This document shows positions 54,865 to 64,000 of a DNA stretch of 64,000 nt, one piece after another. This DNA comes from Macrothele yani (Eukaryota > Arthropoda > Arachnida > Araneae > Macrothelidae), in the NCBI GenBank assembly GCA_039090855.1, contig CM077024.1, forward strand, positions 67,706,594 to 67,770,593. The letters are read 5' to 3'. Made by a program: the position numbers and the translations under genes. Each line of letters opens with the position of its first letter. Position 1 is the first letter of the stretch. The notes under the pieces were generated by a model. The model made no database searches. It was not told the origin of the DNA and saw only the letters and a program-made list of their open reading frames with translations.

Positions 54865-56697
54865 AAAGGTCGAGTGTAATTTGCTGTCTGAAGCACGATA
54901 GTTAAAATCTTTAATGAATAAAATATTTACAAGTTAAAAAATACAAACACGAGATCTTGCATCATCAGGTGAAGACTATATTTGAACATACTTAGGGCGA
55001 AGTTATAAAGTGTCAGTGTCTTGACGTCGTGATGCACAATGATGTTCATTAGTTCATGATGATTGGTCCCTCCTATCTAACTTCTGATGCTACGTAGTTC
55101 TATCTTTGAAAGGTGGTATTAGATTAAGTTAACTGATTGTGTAGTGGGGGTTTTAAATCTTGAATTTTTTAAAATATAAACTGTATTAAACAGTTGTTTC
55201 CAAACATATAGCAACGTAGTGAGAATGTCACTCTTGACGTTACCTCCCTTTACCCTAGCGTGCCAGTTAAAGTAGCACATAACCTTATTCACCACCTACT
55301 GATCACCCTATCTCATGTTAAGGTATACAGACCGTTCTAGATGCCTTGGTGCTAGTTGCAAAATGTTCTTCCTTTCGTTTTGAAGACACTATTTATAGAC
55401 AAGACGGTGGCACAGCTATGGGTTCACCACTATCTAACCAATTGTATCCACGCCCCATTACTATATATGAGGTATATCGAAGATATATTAGAATTAAGAT
55501 TAAGTTTGTCATCTGTATACCCCACCATACAGTTTACAATCAAATTGGAGAGTGAAGGATTTCTCCCCTACCTTGACTTGAGCATCAGACGGAACATGAT
55601 CACCAACTCAATTCAGTTTTCTGTGTATCGTAAGCCAACCAGCTCTACTGTGATCATCCCATATAACTCTTATCATCCACACAAATATAAAGCTGCGACT
55701 TTTAGATTTCTTATAAGCCAAGCATTTTCATACACATCGAGTGCCAGATTGGGGAGAACCGAACTAGAAAAAATAATGCAAATCGCGACCCAGAATGGGT
55801 ACAATAGGAACTGTGTGAATGCTCTGATTGCTCAACACAAGAAAAAGGTCTGCACAACCTTAACCAGCAATCATAAGACTATTAAGTACGTTGGCACTAT
55901 TGAATACCAGCCGCAAATCTCGCACATTTTGCACATCTCCAAGAAACACGGCATTTCATTTGGCGAGTCCTCCAATAATCTTTTCCAGCTGATGCGCAGA
56001 GATCGGAACGTCAAGCCTGAGAATGAAAAATATGGTGTGTATTGCTTACCATTAAAGAGTCTGAGCTCAGAGTTCAACGATAGCTGGTATATAGGTTTGA
56101 CCCTTCGGAGCCTAGGTATTCGTACAGCCGAACATCGGTATTCATCCCGAACAGGTACCTCTAACACTGCTTTGGCCCGCACAGTCCATGAAGGAACCCA
56201 CACCCCCTCATGGGATGATGCATATATTTTTCTATGCACCAAAGAAAAAAGATCTATATTGTTTGCGGAAGCATTGTTCATCCATCACTATCGTGGACGG
56301 TGCTGTAACGATGACATTTTCAGTACTTTGCCATATGTTTGGAAACAACTGTTTAATACAGTTTATATTAAAGAAAAAATTCAAGATTTAAAACTCCCAC
56401 TACACAATCAGTTAACTTAATCTAATACCACCTTTCAAAGACGGAGCTACGTAGGATCAGAAGTTAGATAGGAGGGACCAATCGTCATGAACTAATGAAC
56501 ATCAGTGTACATCATGACGTCAAGACACTGACACTTTATAACTTCGCACTAAGTATGTTCAAATGTAGTCTTCACCTGATGATGCAAGGGTCGCCCTTGT
56601 GAAAGATCTCGTGTTCGTATTTTTTTAACTTGTAAATATTTTATTCATTAAAGATTTTAACTATCGTGCTTCAGACAGCAAATTACACTCGACCTTT
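54865..56697 (+). mobile_element. Penelope-like element with inverted arms
   Basis: The arms 54865-55209 and 56333-56697 are inverse copies over roughly 350 bp (for example AAAGGTCGAGTGTAATTTGC and its inverse at the right end). The right arm covers the last part of the coding region and the 3' trailer, so the left arm is an inverted 3' fragment joined to a 5'-truncated copy. Penelope-like elements are known for such repeats in direct or inverted arrangement. Confidence 0.85.
55213..56420 (+). pseudogene. Penelope-like reverse transcriptase with GIY-YIG endonuclease, 5'-truncated
   Basis: The coding part begins at RT motif A (TLDVTSLYPSVPVKVAHN) at about 55225. It breaks near 55320 (two stops) and continues with DTIYRQDGGTAMGSPLSN (motif B region). 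A shift near 55445 leads to YMRYIEDIL (motif C, where YVDD is usual). From 55470 the frame is open to 56420: FLPYLDLSIRR, VYRKPTSS, the thumb, then the GIY-YIG domain. That domain has GVYCLP and WYIGLT, RTAEH and the Glu of FAEALFIHH. The enzyme copies element RNA at a cut made by the endonuclease. RT motifs before A are missing. Confidence 0.88.
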
Positions 56698-56699
56698 AG

Positions 56700-58118
56700 T
56701 TAATCACTGTTTCATTTGATTCCATAGTGTACAAGGGGGAAACATAAAGACTAATGTTGTGTGACTACTGTTGAAAGTTGCATAGAGAGATGAAACAAGA
56801 AACACATAAACAGGAGTGTAAAATGAACAGTTCTGAAGGTAAAAAACAGAGATTTCAAAATTATGAGCCTAAAATTTTGAACCTTAGTAGATGTAATAGC
56901 AAAATATATGTACAGGTGTTTTAAATACCACCCCTATACCTTCAATAGTTATAATTATTTTTTCTATAATTTTTTACACATTTGATAACCTACTACTTAA
57001 CGCACGCTCTGCGCAAAGTGCCGCATAACTTTGCGGAAAAATCTTACGTGAAACTGAAATCGTATTTGCAATCAGCACAACTAATCTGTCCTAACATCAG
57101 CTTAAACTGCTGTTATATACGCAACATTTCGTAGAATTTTGGTATTACAATAATACCTCTGCAGATTTATTCAATCTTGCGACAAGAAATGTCAATGAAT
57201 CGCAAAACTGACGTTATGTTTTGGTAGTACAAAGATCCATTTCCTAAGAATCAGTTTGGGTGAAACTTACATCATGGTGTTTGTGGCATTTGCTATCTCG
57301 AGACACAAGCTAAAAGACAAAATAAAGCAGCCTCATTAGTGTTATTGAACTGAATAAAACTTTTGTTTACATCAGTCATATTGGCTACTTGCACTTCAAA
57401 GTAAGATCAAAACTTCAAAAAATATACTTCCGATTGTATTCATTTCATTCACAATATACCAACACATGAATTAAAAATTTACCTGCGCTAGCATTAAAAT
57501 ATTTCGTTAATAGTTTTACGTATGTTACTTTGGATCAGGCGTTGAAGATTTCTATAAAACTCTCTCATTTCAATTTTCTTTTGAATGTTCACTCTGCTAT
57601 TCTTAAAATTTCACTGTTCTATTTAAATAGAGTCCGGAATTAGATAAAAAATGAAAGGTGATATTATATTTATTATGAAATATGTTATTATATTCAGCAG
57701 TTGTAGACGCAGTTTATTATATAAATTAAAATCAATATTTGATGTTATGAGAGTCACACAATTTTATGATTTTTCATGTATTACAGTCGCAAAACTGCTA
57801 TAAAGTTTGACATGCAACGCTTTTACATCAGTCTTATTTTTATGTGTTTGATATGAAACAAGACATGGTAACTTTAGCAGAAATGGAAATATCAGCCAAG
57901 CAATACAATACGATCGGCCTGCTTTGCACACGCACAGGTTTATTGTAAATTGTTACGAAATAACTGTTAGAGACATGGGAGAAATGTGAAAGCTAGAAAA
58001 GAGCAGAAAAACACCATTGGCTGTCGGGGCCCGTAACTCAAGTTTTTCTGTATTCAAAATCGAGTCCAAGCCTCGTGCCGGTAGTTTAACTGTCATTCGT
58101 GATGCGACGTTGTTTCTA
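56700..58118. other. AT-rich stretch without a recognised gene
   Basis: No recognisable motif, and no open frame of note. Confidence 0.5.
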
Positions 58119-59665
58119 CATTGGTGCGCAATAGTATTGCATCACCAGCAAAAACCGTGAATTTTTAAGTTTAACTCTTTTATAACTAATTAATTTTCAT
58201 CGTTTGTATTTCATCTGATACGAAATTTAATGGAAGTTTCAAGGAGTTTTTCATGTAGTCACTTCTGTTTTTAAGATATGACGTAAAATATGAGGTTTTG
58301 CAAACACATTGAATTCAAGTTAGCTATATATCAAATAGCTGCCCTGCATGAAGAGGGATATTCTTCATAGCAAATCGCTGAAAGATTGATCTGTAATCAA
58401 TCTACAGCCATTAGGCTACTGAAGAAAGTAAAAAAGCACTGCTGATATTGAAAATATGCGTCGCAGTGGAAGGCCCAGATCCACTACAACTAGGCAAGAC
58501 AGAGTGCTCAGAAAGCTAAACTTGGCAGACAGGAGGCTCAATTCACCTGAATTGCATCAAAGATGGTCTGAAGTGACTGATGTTAATGTTAATGCATCTA
58601 CTGTTATGAGGTGCCGCTTCACTATGACTTACGTGGCTGCAAAGGCAGGCGTAAACCACTGTTAACTGCAAATCAGACAGCGTAGACTTCAGTGGGCAAA
58701 ACGACAAGTCTCATAGACAACCAAGCAATGGGAAAAATGTTCTTTTCAGGGATGAATCAGAATTTTGCCTTAACGGGGATCAGAGTAGCACCTACGTAAG
58801 GAGATTCAAGCATGAAGAATTCCATCCAAGTTGCTACTGTTAAGCATCCGGTGAAGGTCATGGTTTGGAGCTGCATGTGTGCATATGGCGTTGGGAACCT
58901 TCATATTGTCGATAGTGCAGTAAGTGCCCAGAAAACATTTGCATATTGAAAAACAATTTGCTACCATCATCTAGAAGACTTCATAAGGGCAATTTTATTT
59001 TTCAAGGTGACAATGCTCCCTGTCATCATGCTAAACTAGTGAAAAAGTGGTTTCGGGGGGAAAAAATGTTCATCATCTTGATTGTCTACCACACAGTCAC
59101 CGGATTTAAACCAGATCAAAACTTTGTGGTTCAAAGTGTCGTATGAACTATCAAAAAAGAAGCCAACAAACATAATTCAACTAATTGAAGATGCAATTCA
59201 AATTTGGAATCGTATTGTTCAACCTAATTTTTACAAAACCTTGTACACAGTATGCCATCAAGATGCAAAGCTGTGATTAAAGCTAAAGGCTGGGCAACAA
59301 AATATTAGGCACATTTCATAATTTTGCTTCATTATATTTCTGTGTTTAAATGTTATTTCATTCCTTACGAATTACAAAAACGATTTATTGCTGGAAATCT
59401 AAATATTGGATAAATGATCCATTTCACTATAATTTCAACTTCATATTTTTTTAACTTGTAAATTATTTTTGTCATGATTTTTGCATTGTATCTTAAGAAT
59501 AACAGTAGCTACAGGAAAAACTAAGATGTTTTTAAAAAGTCCATTAAATTTTGCATCTAATGACGTAAATGATGAAATAACTATGAACATTAGTTAGTTA
59601 AAGAAAGAGTTAAACTTAAAACTTCACGGTTTTTGCATGTGATGCAATACCTTTGACCACCACTG
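58119..59665 (+). mobile_element. Tc1-like transposon with long terminal inverted repeats
   Basis: The ends CATTGGTGCGCAATAGTATT and the inverse of AATACCTTTGACCACCACTG match with a few changes and are flanked by TA (58117-58118 and 59666-59667). The similarity runs inward for about 180 bp on each side (GCAAAAACCGTGAA, AAGTTTAACTCTTT and so on). Confidence 0.85.
58330..59308 (+). pseudogene. Tc1-like transposase, decayed
   Basis: Broken frames read LHEEGYSS.QIAERL (helix-turn-helix), MRRSGRPRSTTTRQDRVLRK (hinge), NLADRRLNSPEL and NVNASTVMRC. Then come a damaged first catalytic region (FFRDESEF-like, about 58742), QVATVKHPVKVMVWSCM, and FQGDNAPCHHAK (second catalytic Asp). SPDLNQIKTLWF follows, where Lys replaces Glu, and RMPSRCKAVIKAKGWATKY-like sequence precedes the stop. 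Numerous stops make it inactive. Confidence 0.8.
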
Positions 59666-59784
59666 TATGTTTGCTTTGCAGTTCTGAGTTCGTCTGTTGC
59701 TAGACGCCCGTAACCTAAATGAAGTTTCGTGAACACTCACGAGGGTCTCACCGGACAAAAAAATGTTTGATGATTAAATGTTTA

Positions 59785-60115
59785 ATATTTGAAGAGTTTC
59801 AGAAATAAATGATGTTTCAACGTGTTTCAGGAATAAATAATGCTTAATGTTTGAAAGTGTTACAGAAGAAAATAATGTTTAATGTTTTAAAGTGTTTCAG
59901 AAATAAATAATGTTTAATGCTTAAAAGTGTTTCAGAAATAAATAATGTTTAATGTTTGAAAGTGTTTCAGAAATAAATAATGTTTAATGTTTGAAAATGT
60001 TTCAGAAATAAATAATGTTTAATGTTTGAAAGTGTTTCAGAAATAAATGTTCAATGTTTGATGTTTGAAAGTGTTTCAGAAATAAATAATGTATAATGTT
60101 TGAAAGTATTTCAGA
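59785..60115 (+). repeat. AT-rich tandem repeat, unit about 36 bp, about 9 copies
   Basis: AGTGTTTCAGAAATAAATAA and TGTTTAATGTTTGAA alternate with small length changes. Confidence 0.9.
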
Positions 60116-60439
60116 AATTTTGTCCACGGCTATCATGTTTTCTTTTTTCATGCATTCTGTACAGGTACGATGGTGTCTACGACAAAAGAACATGGCCCCA
60201 ATTTTATTTTATTTTTCAATTTAAAAGCGCCATAAAATAATTTGATTTCAGCACATAAAACTGTTCTTGAACGTGAAAGCAGGACCACCGTTTTAAATTG
60301 TTAGGCTACCAAGCACAGCTCTTCCTTTATGAGCAACGCAAGGTTTTGGTGAGTTTGGAAAACACAGAATGAGTCTCCTGAAACATTTTGAGCACACCAC
60401 AGAAATACCCTGAGTGATCAATGAACTATAACGACCTAC

Positions 60440-61470
60440 CTAATACTTCGTTGGTCCTCCTTTCGCCTTCAGTACAACAGATATTGGAGGTGGCATCGAT
60501 TCAATAAGATGCCGGAAGCAGTTGTGAGGTATGGCCAACCAAGCTGTGTGTAATGCAACATACAATGCAGGTGTGGAGTTGATTGGTGTATCCAGAAGCC
60601 TGATATGCCGTTCCACAGTGTCCCACAAGTGCTCTATGGGTTTGATATTGGGAGAGTTCGGAGGCCAATCGATATGCTGGAAGTCTGAACTGTGTTCCTT
60701 GAACCATTCCTGCATAACATTAGACCTACCGTTCAGCACATTTCCATCTTGGAAGACACCGTCGCCATTCGGGAGAAAGTGCAACATTTCTGGGTGTACA
60801 GAGTCAAAAAGCAATTCACGATTGTGAGTACCAATCATACGTTGTTCCACATGCATCAGGGGTCCAAGTTCCTGCCGGGTAAACATGCCTTACACCATAC
60901 AACCGCCTCCTCCACCAGCTGGCACAGTGGAGACCATGCAGGACGGATCAGGACCCTATTGTTGTTTGCTCCAAATACGTACCCGACCATCCACGGAGTG
61001 GAAGTAAAAATCGCGACTCATCAAACCAGAATACTTTTTTCTAGTAACCCGACGTTAAACTTGCATGAACTTCGCACCAGGCGAGTCTTTTGCACTGATG
61101 AACAGTGGTTAGCAGAGGAAAATGACGGGGTCGTCTGCTGTTACAGCTCATATGTGAGAGGGTGCCACTCATGATCATGACAGATAGCGTTCCGAGCTGA
61201 CCTCTGCTCTATTGGGTAGTCAAATGCTGAAAAGTGCTGCCTCTGTTTGTTGGCCTGTACAAGCTGTCGGAGCTGCCGCTCCTCTCACATCAACCTTTTG
61301 CTTCCCTGTGCAGTTTTGCCTCCGGTTCGTTGTTTGACCATTTTCACTCCAGTCCTGGTACACTTGAACTACAGCGGCTCGCGAACAACCTACCAGTTCA
61401 ACCGTTAGGAAGTCGAGGCACCTTCTCACCGAGCTTCCTCAAAGTCTGACAAATTCTTCCGTTTACCCAT
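60440..61470 (-). pseudogene. Tc1-like (Tcb2-type) transposase, decayed
   Basis: On the minus strand it starts at MGKRKNLSDFEEAR (ATG at 61470). It continues with LTVELVGCSRAAVVQVYQDW (helix-turn-helix) and a frameshifted WFDESRFLL near 61035 (first Asp). VDGRVRIWSKQQ and PDPSCMVSTVPAGGGG come next. The last 148 codons are open (60440-60886) with GVFQDGNVLNG, WFKEHSSDFQHIDWPPNSP and IKPIEHLWDTVERHI (Glu present). The end is SMPPPISVVLKAKGGPTKY. In the second site the Asp of QQDNA appears displaced and replaced by Gly (QDGNV). Several frameshifts occur upstream. Confidence 0.85.
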
Positions 61471-61479
61471 CACGCTCCA

Positions 61480-62720
61480 AGTTTTACTACCAACTGCTCC
61501 CCTCACACCTTATATATATTACATCGGTCGACTAATCGCATCCTCTTGGAAATCACGTAGTCAATGGATCGCATCCACTTTTTATAAGGTTTGTCATAAT
61601 TCAGTGATCACTCGATATATATTGTTGTTAAATGCTTTTGATGAGCTTAAAATGGATGTCGAGATAATTATTATCAGTTTTTCTTCGTGATCATCCGTAG
61701 GTTATCTAAAAACATTTAAGGAGACATGTGTATTCGGAACCCAAACAACTGCTTCGGTAAATTCTGAAAATGGACATCGAAGACTTTTCCCGTAAACATT
61801 GTAATATCGGTAGCTGAATGTTAACAAAGTACGTTTCTTTTTCTTCAAAAGTGTAAAGAAAAGAAGAACTATTTTATTGGTATTTTGTCGCTACAGATGT
61901 TTCTAAGAAATATTAAACTTTTTTACAGTGTTATATTACCGACTGATTCGGCTACCTGTTTTAAAGATACTCAAAGGAAACAACAGATGGGAAAATCTTT
62001 CCAGTGAAGAGAACCTGCTTATCACACATTAAATTTGAACGGAAAAAGGAATCTAAGGGAAATTTCTATTCAATTCCCTGGCGATGTCTCTCTCTTGTCT
62101 CTGCCGCTGCTGCGCGTGCGTGTGTGTATTATTGTATAAAACTTCACGGCGCAGTGTGATACATGATTCTTGAATATGAAAGTGGGGTTGTGGACAGTGA
62201 GAAAAGTGCCTTCTCTGTAAAATTTGATCTCAGCTTATTGCTGAGTCTCGGACGACCAGGGAGGTATCGGCAAAGCGAAAATCAATGACCCACCTCCAGG
62301 CCACGGGAAAAAACACAAGGGCCAGATGAGACCCTATAGAAGGGAAAATTTATTTTCCACTTCACTTGAGGAAGATCCGCAGAATTACGACAAAATGTTT
62401 AGGTTTATTTGTGACAATTCATACCTTGTTCTTTGCATGGAACCAATTGAGATCAAGATTAACAAAAACACATTGCAGATTCCTTCAGTACAAATTCTTT
62501 GAGCCAGTCAGATTTATTTCCAGTTTTCAGCGCTTGGAAGCGATCGTGCTTGTGATAGTTTTAGCTATGAATACCTGAAGCTCAACTTTGTGTAAAAGAC
62601 ATGCAGACATAAAATTTCTGAGTAATAATATACATTTCTGGTTTCATGCTGACATTTATTTGTTTACTGTCGTCAACACTAATGCAGAAAAACATGTTTT
62701 CTCTTTGAAACTTTGCTTCA
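61480..62720. other. AT-rich stretch without a recognised gene
   Basis: A short GT run lies at about 62116-62127. Small open frames have no recognisable motifs. Confidence 0.5.
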
Positions 62721-62725
62721 AAAGT

Positions 62726-62928
62726 TGCCGCCTCGGTGAACGAGTAGTAGAAAGCGCTGACTTCTAAATTTTCGTCCGAGATGGGTCTGGATTAGAATCC
62801 TAAGAGTTAGGCATGGATCGCGTGTTTGTTTTCACGGCACTGGAGCATCCCCTCTGTGAAACCAATAGCCCATTGAGTTGCTCAAGGTGGTCGTTAATCT
62901 CCCCCCCCCCAAAAAAAATCAAATTGTA
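62726..62928 (+). repeat. tRNA-derived SINE, copy 6
   Basis: The head GCCGCCTCGGTGAACGAGTA, a damaged B box (TCTGGATTAGAATCC), and the tail GAGTTGCTCAAGGTGGTCGT are followed by a C run and an A run. Confidence 0.75.
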
Positions 62929-63172
62929 ATCTATACACAGCAGAATGTCGTGATGCCTTTAGGAAATCTGTGTCTTTTTTATAATGATGCTTTCAATAAG
63001 AAACATAAATATCGTAATCTCCCAGGAAAAAAACATTTGTAAATGTTTACCCAGTTTTAATAGACATCGTAATTAATAAAAATTATCAAGACGTTCGTTG
63101 CGCCAAATGCCACTGTTTGCGGCAACCAACCAGGCAAACAAAAAAAAAGCAAACGTGAATGGCTGCTACAAT

Positions 63173-63230
63173 AGGTTGGTGAAAATGCTGCCACATCAGA
63201 CACACGATGCCGCAGCATTTTCACCAACCT
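63173..63230. repeat. Perfect inverted repeat, 19 bp arms
   Basis: AGGTTGGTGAAAATGCTGC (63173-63191) and its exact inverse (63212-63230) are separated by 20 bp. Confidence 0.95.
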
Positions 63231-63389
63231 GCATACCTGTTTTGCGACAGCACAGTCATAACGTGTGTTAAGGGATCTTTATTTATGAATGCACAGATCT
63301 GCATGTTTGCCGAAGCAATATGAACGTTAGCTTGTACTGGGAGGACATCATCAGGAGTAATGTGACACGTTTCAACGATGTTATAGGCC

Positions 63390-63539
63390 ATAATTCTTAC
63401 TGTGTGGATGATAATGAACGACCTCATCGAGACAAAATATGGTTCGTGACCTCAAAGGTCGCAGTACTCTACGTGTTTCCCTACATCCAAATTTCCGGAG
63501 CTTAAGCACAATGAGTTCGTCTGGAATGCACTTCAAATG
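63390..63539 (+). pseudogene. Tc1-like transposase fragment, interrupted by a SINE
   Basis: VDDNERPHRDKI corresponds to the second catalytic Asp region. A shifted frame gives FPELKHNEFVWNALQM, which matches the SPDLNPIEHVWDAL region with its Glu. SINE copy 7 interrupts it at 63540. The remainder after 63764 cannot be matched with confidence. Confidence 0.55.
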
Positions 63540-63757
63540 TTGTTGTTTCTTTTATTGGAGGTTTAACGACCACCGTGAGCAACTCAATGGGCTATAAGCA
63601 GTCACCCCTCCCTAATTTAGGGTCAATGGTTCCAGGGAAGGGAGAGCCAGTGCCGTAAGACAAAAACAACATCCGTGCCTCACCGGGTTTCGAACCCGGG
63701 CCCCTTACGGACGAATGATCAGAGGCTATCGCTTAGACCATTGCGCCACCGGGCGGC
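63540..63757 (-). repeat. tRNA-derived SINE, copy 7 (best preserved)
   Basis: On the minus strand: GCCGCCCGGTGGCGCAATGG head, perfect B box (GGGTTCGAAACCCGG), body, and tail CCTCCAATAAAAGAAACAAC. It is flanked by TCAAATG at 63533-63539 and 63758-63764, a target duplication. Confidence 0.92.
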
Positions 63758-63960
63758 TCAAATGGTTTGGACAGTTATCACCCGTCACCGGAGACACTTT
63801 CTGAACTTTTTGACCTTTTGCCTCATCTGTTGGCGGCACTTTGCCTTCTGCCGCGTAGGTTCCAAGAAGTTGCGAACAGCTGAGCAGGTGTCACAATATA
63901 TTGACTGACCAAAGTAAGTTTCTTGTGCTTCTCGTTCCTTCTGAGTCACTGAGTTGTTCC

Positions 63961-63984
63961 TTTTTTTTTTTTTTTTTTTTTTTT
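63961..63984. repeat. T run
   Basis: At least 24 T residues near the window end; possibly the A tail of a minus-strand retrocopy that lies outside the window. Confidence 0.8.
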
Positions 63985-64000
63985 GAGACACCGAAAATAT

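Noticed and set aside
59785..60115. Possible CRISPR array because of regular repeats
   Set aside because: Units follow each other without unique spacers, and the setting is an animal-type genome.

Overview
This window looks like intergenic, repeat-dominated DNA from an invertebrate animal, most likely an arthropod and possibly a chelicerate. The taxon is an inference from the mix of mobile elements: Tc1/mariner, hAT, Helitron, RTE-like LINE, a Penelope-like element with a GIY-YIG domain, and tRNA-derived SINEs. The background is AT-rich. I found no convincing host protein-coding gene, rRNA or functional tRNA. Nearly everything recognisable is a transposable element in some stage of decay, and most long open frames are either fragments of these or by-products of tandem repeats whose period is divisible by three.

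Layout. 1-820: 3' end of a Helitron helicase gene and a possible Helitron terminus. 3170-4880: a SINE-like unit, a 52-53 bp tandem repeat, a short copy of repeat family A and a decayed LINE tail. 5590-8000: a tRNA-like unit, a decayed mariner (+) and a decayed Tc1 (-). 11460-13830: two SINEs, a hairpin and a decayed Tc1. 14360-24530: one hAT transposase gene (ZMYM1-like) split by three insertions, one of which itself carries further elements. 24990-26670: a 51 bp minisatellite and a nearly intact Tc1. 27150-30770: a 310 bp palindrome, an RTE-like LINE and a foldback unit. 35300-37180: a third family B array. 38220-46350: a run of decayed Tc1/mariner and hAT genes, a retropepsin fragment and SINEs. 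46850-50980: LINE fragments, a candidate solo LTR and a Tc1 gene with an internal minisatellite. 54380-56700: a SINE and a Penelope-like element with inverted arms. 58119-63760: three more Tc1 copies and two SINEs.

The most notable feature is a pair of repeat families, A and B. Each has a short inverted motif near both ends, an internal tandem array with a monomer of about 145-150 bp, a run of CGGA units and a terminal hairpin followed by A residues. This resembles non-autonomous Helentron/DINE-1 elements. The family A monomer carries the sequence TGACCTTTGACCC, which is the DR1 nuclear-receptor site (GGGTCA-A-AGGTCA). The family B monomer carries CCGCTAGGGGGCGC-type sequences that resemble the CTCF core. 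Both arrays could spread binding sites at roughly nucleosome spacing. That function is inference only.

The elements do not form a pathway. Their relation is one of nesting, which gives a relative order of insertion: the hAT gene is oldest, families A and B and the CAGGG-ended element entered it later, and a TTAA-flanked foldback unit sits inside a family A array.
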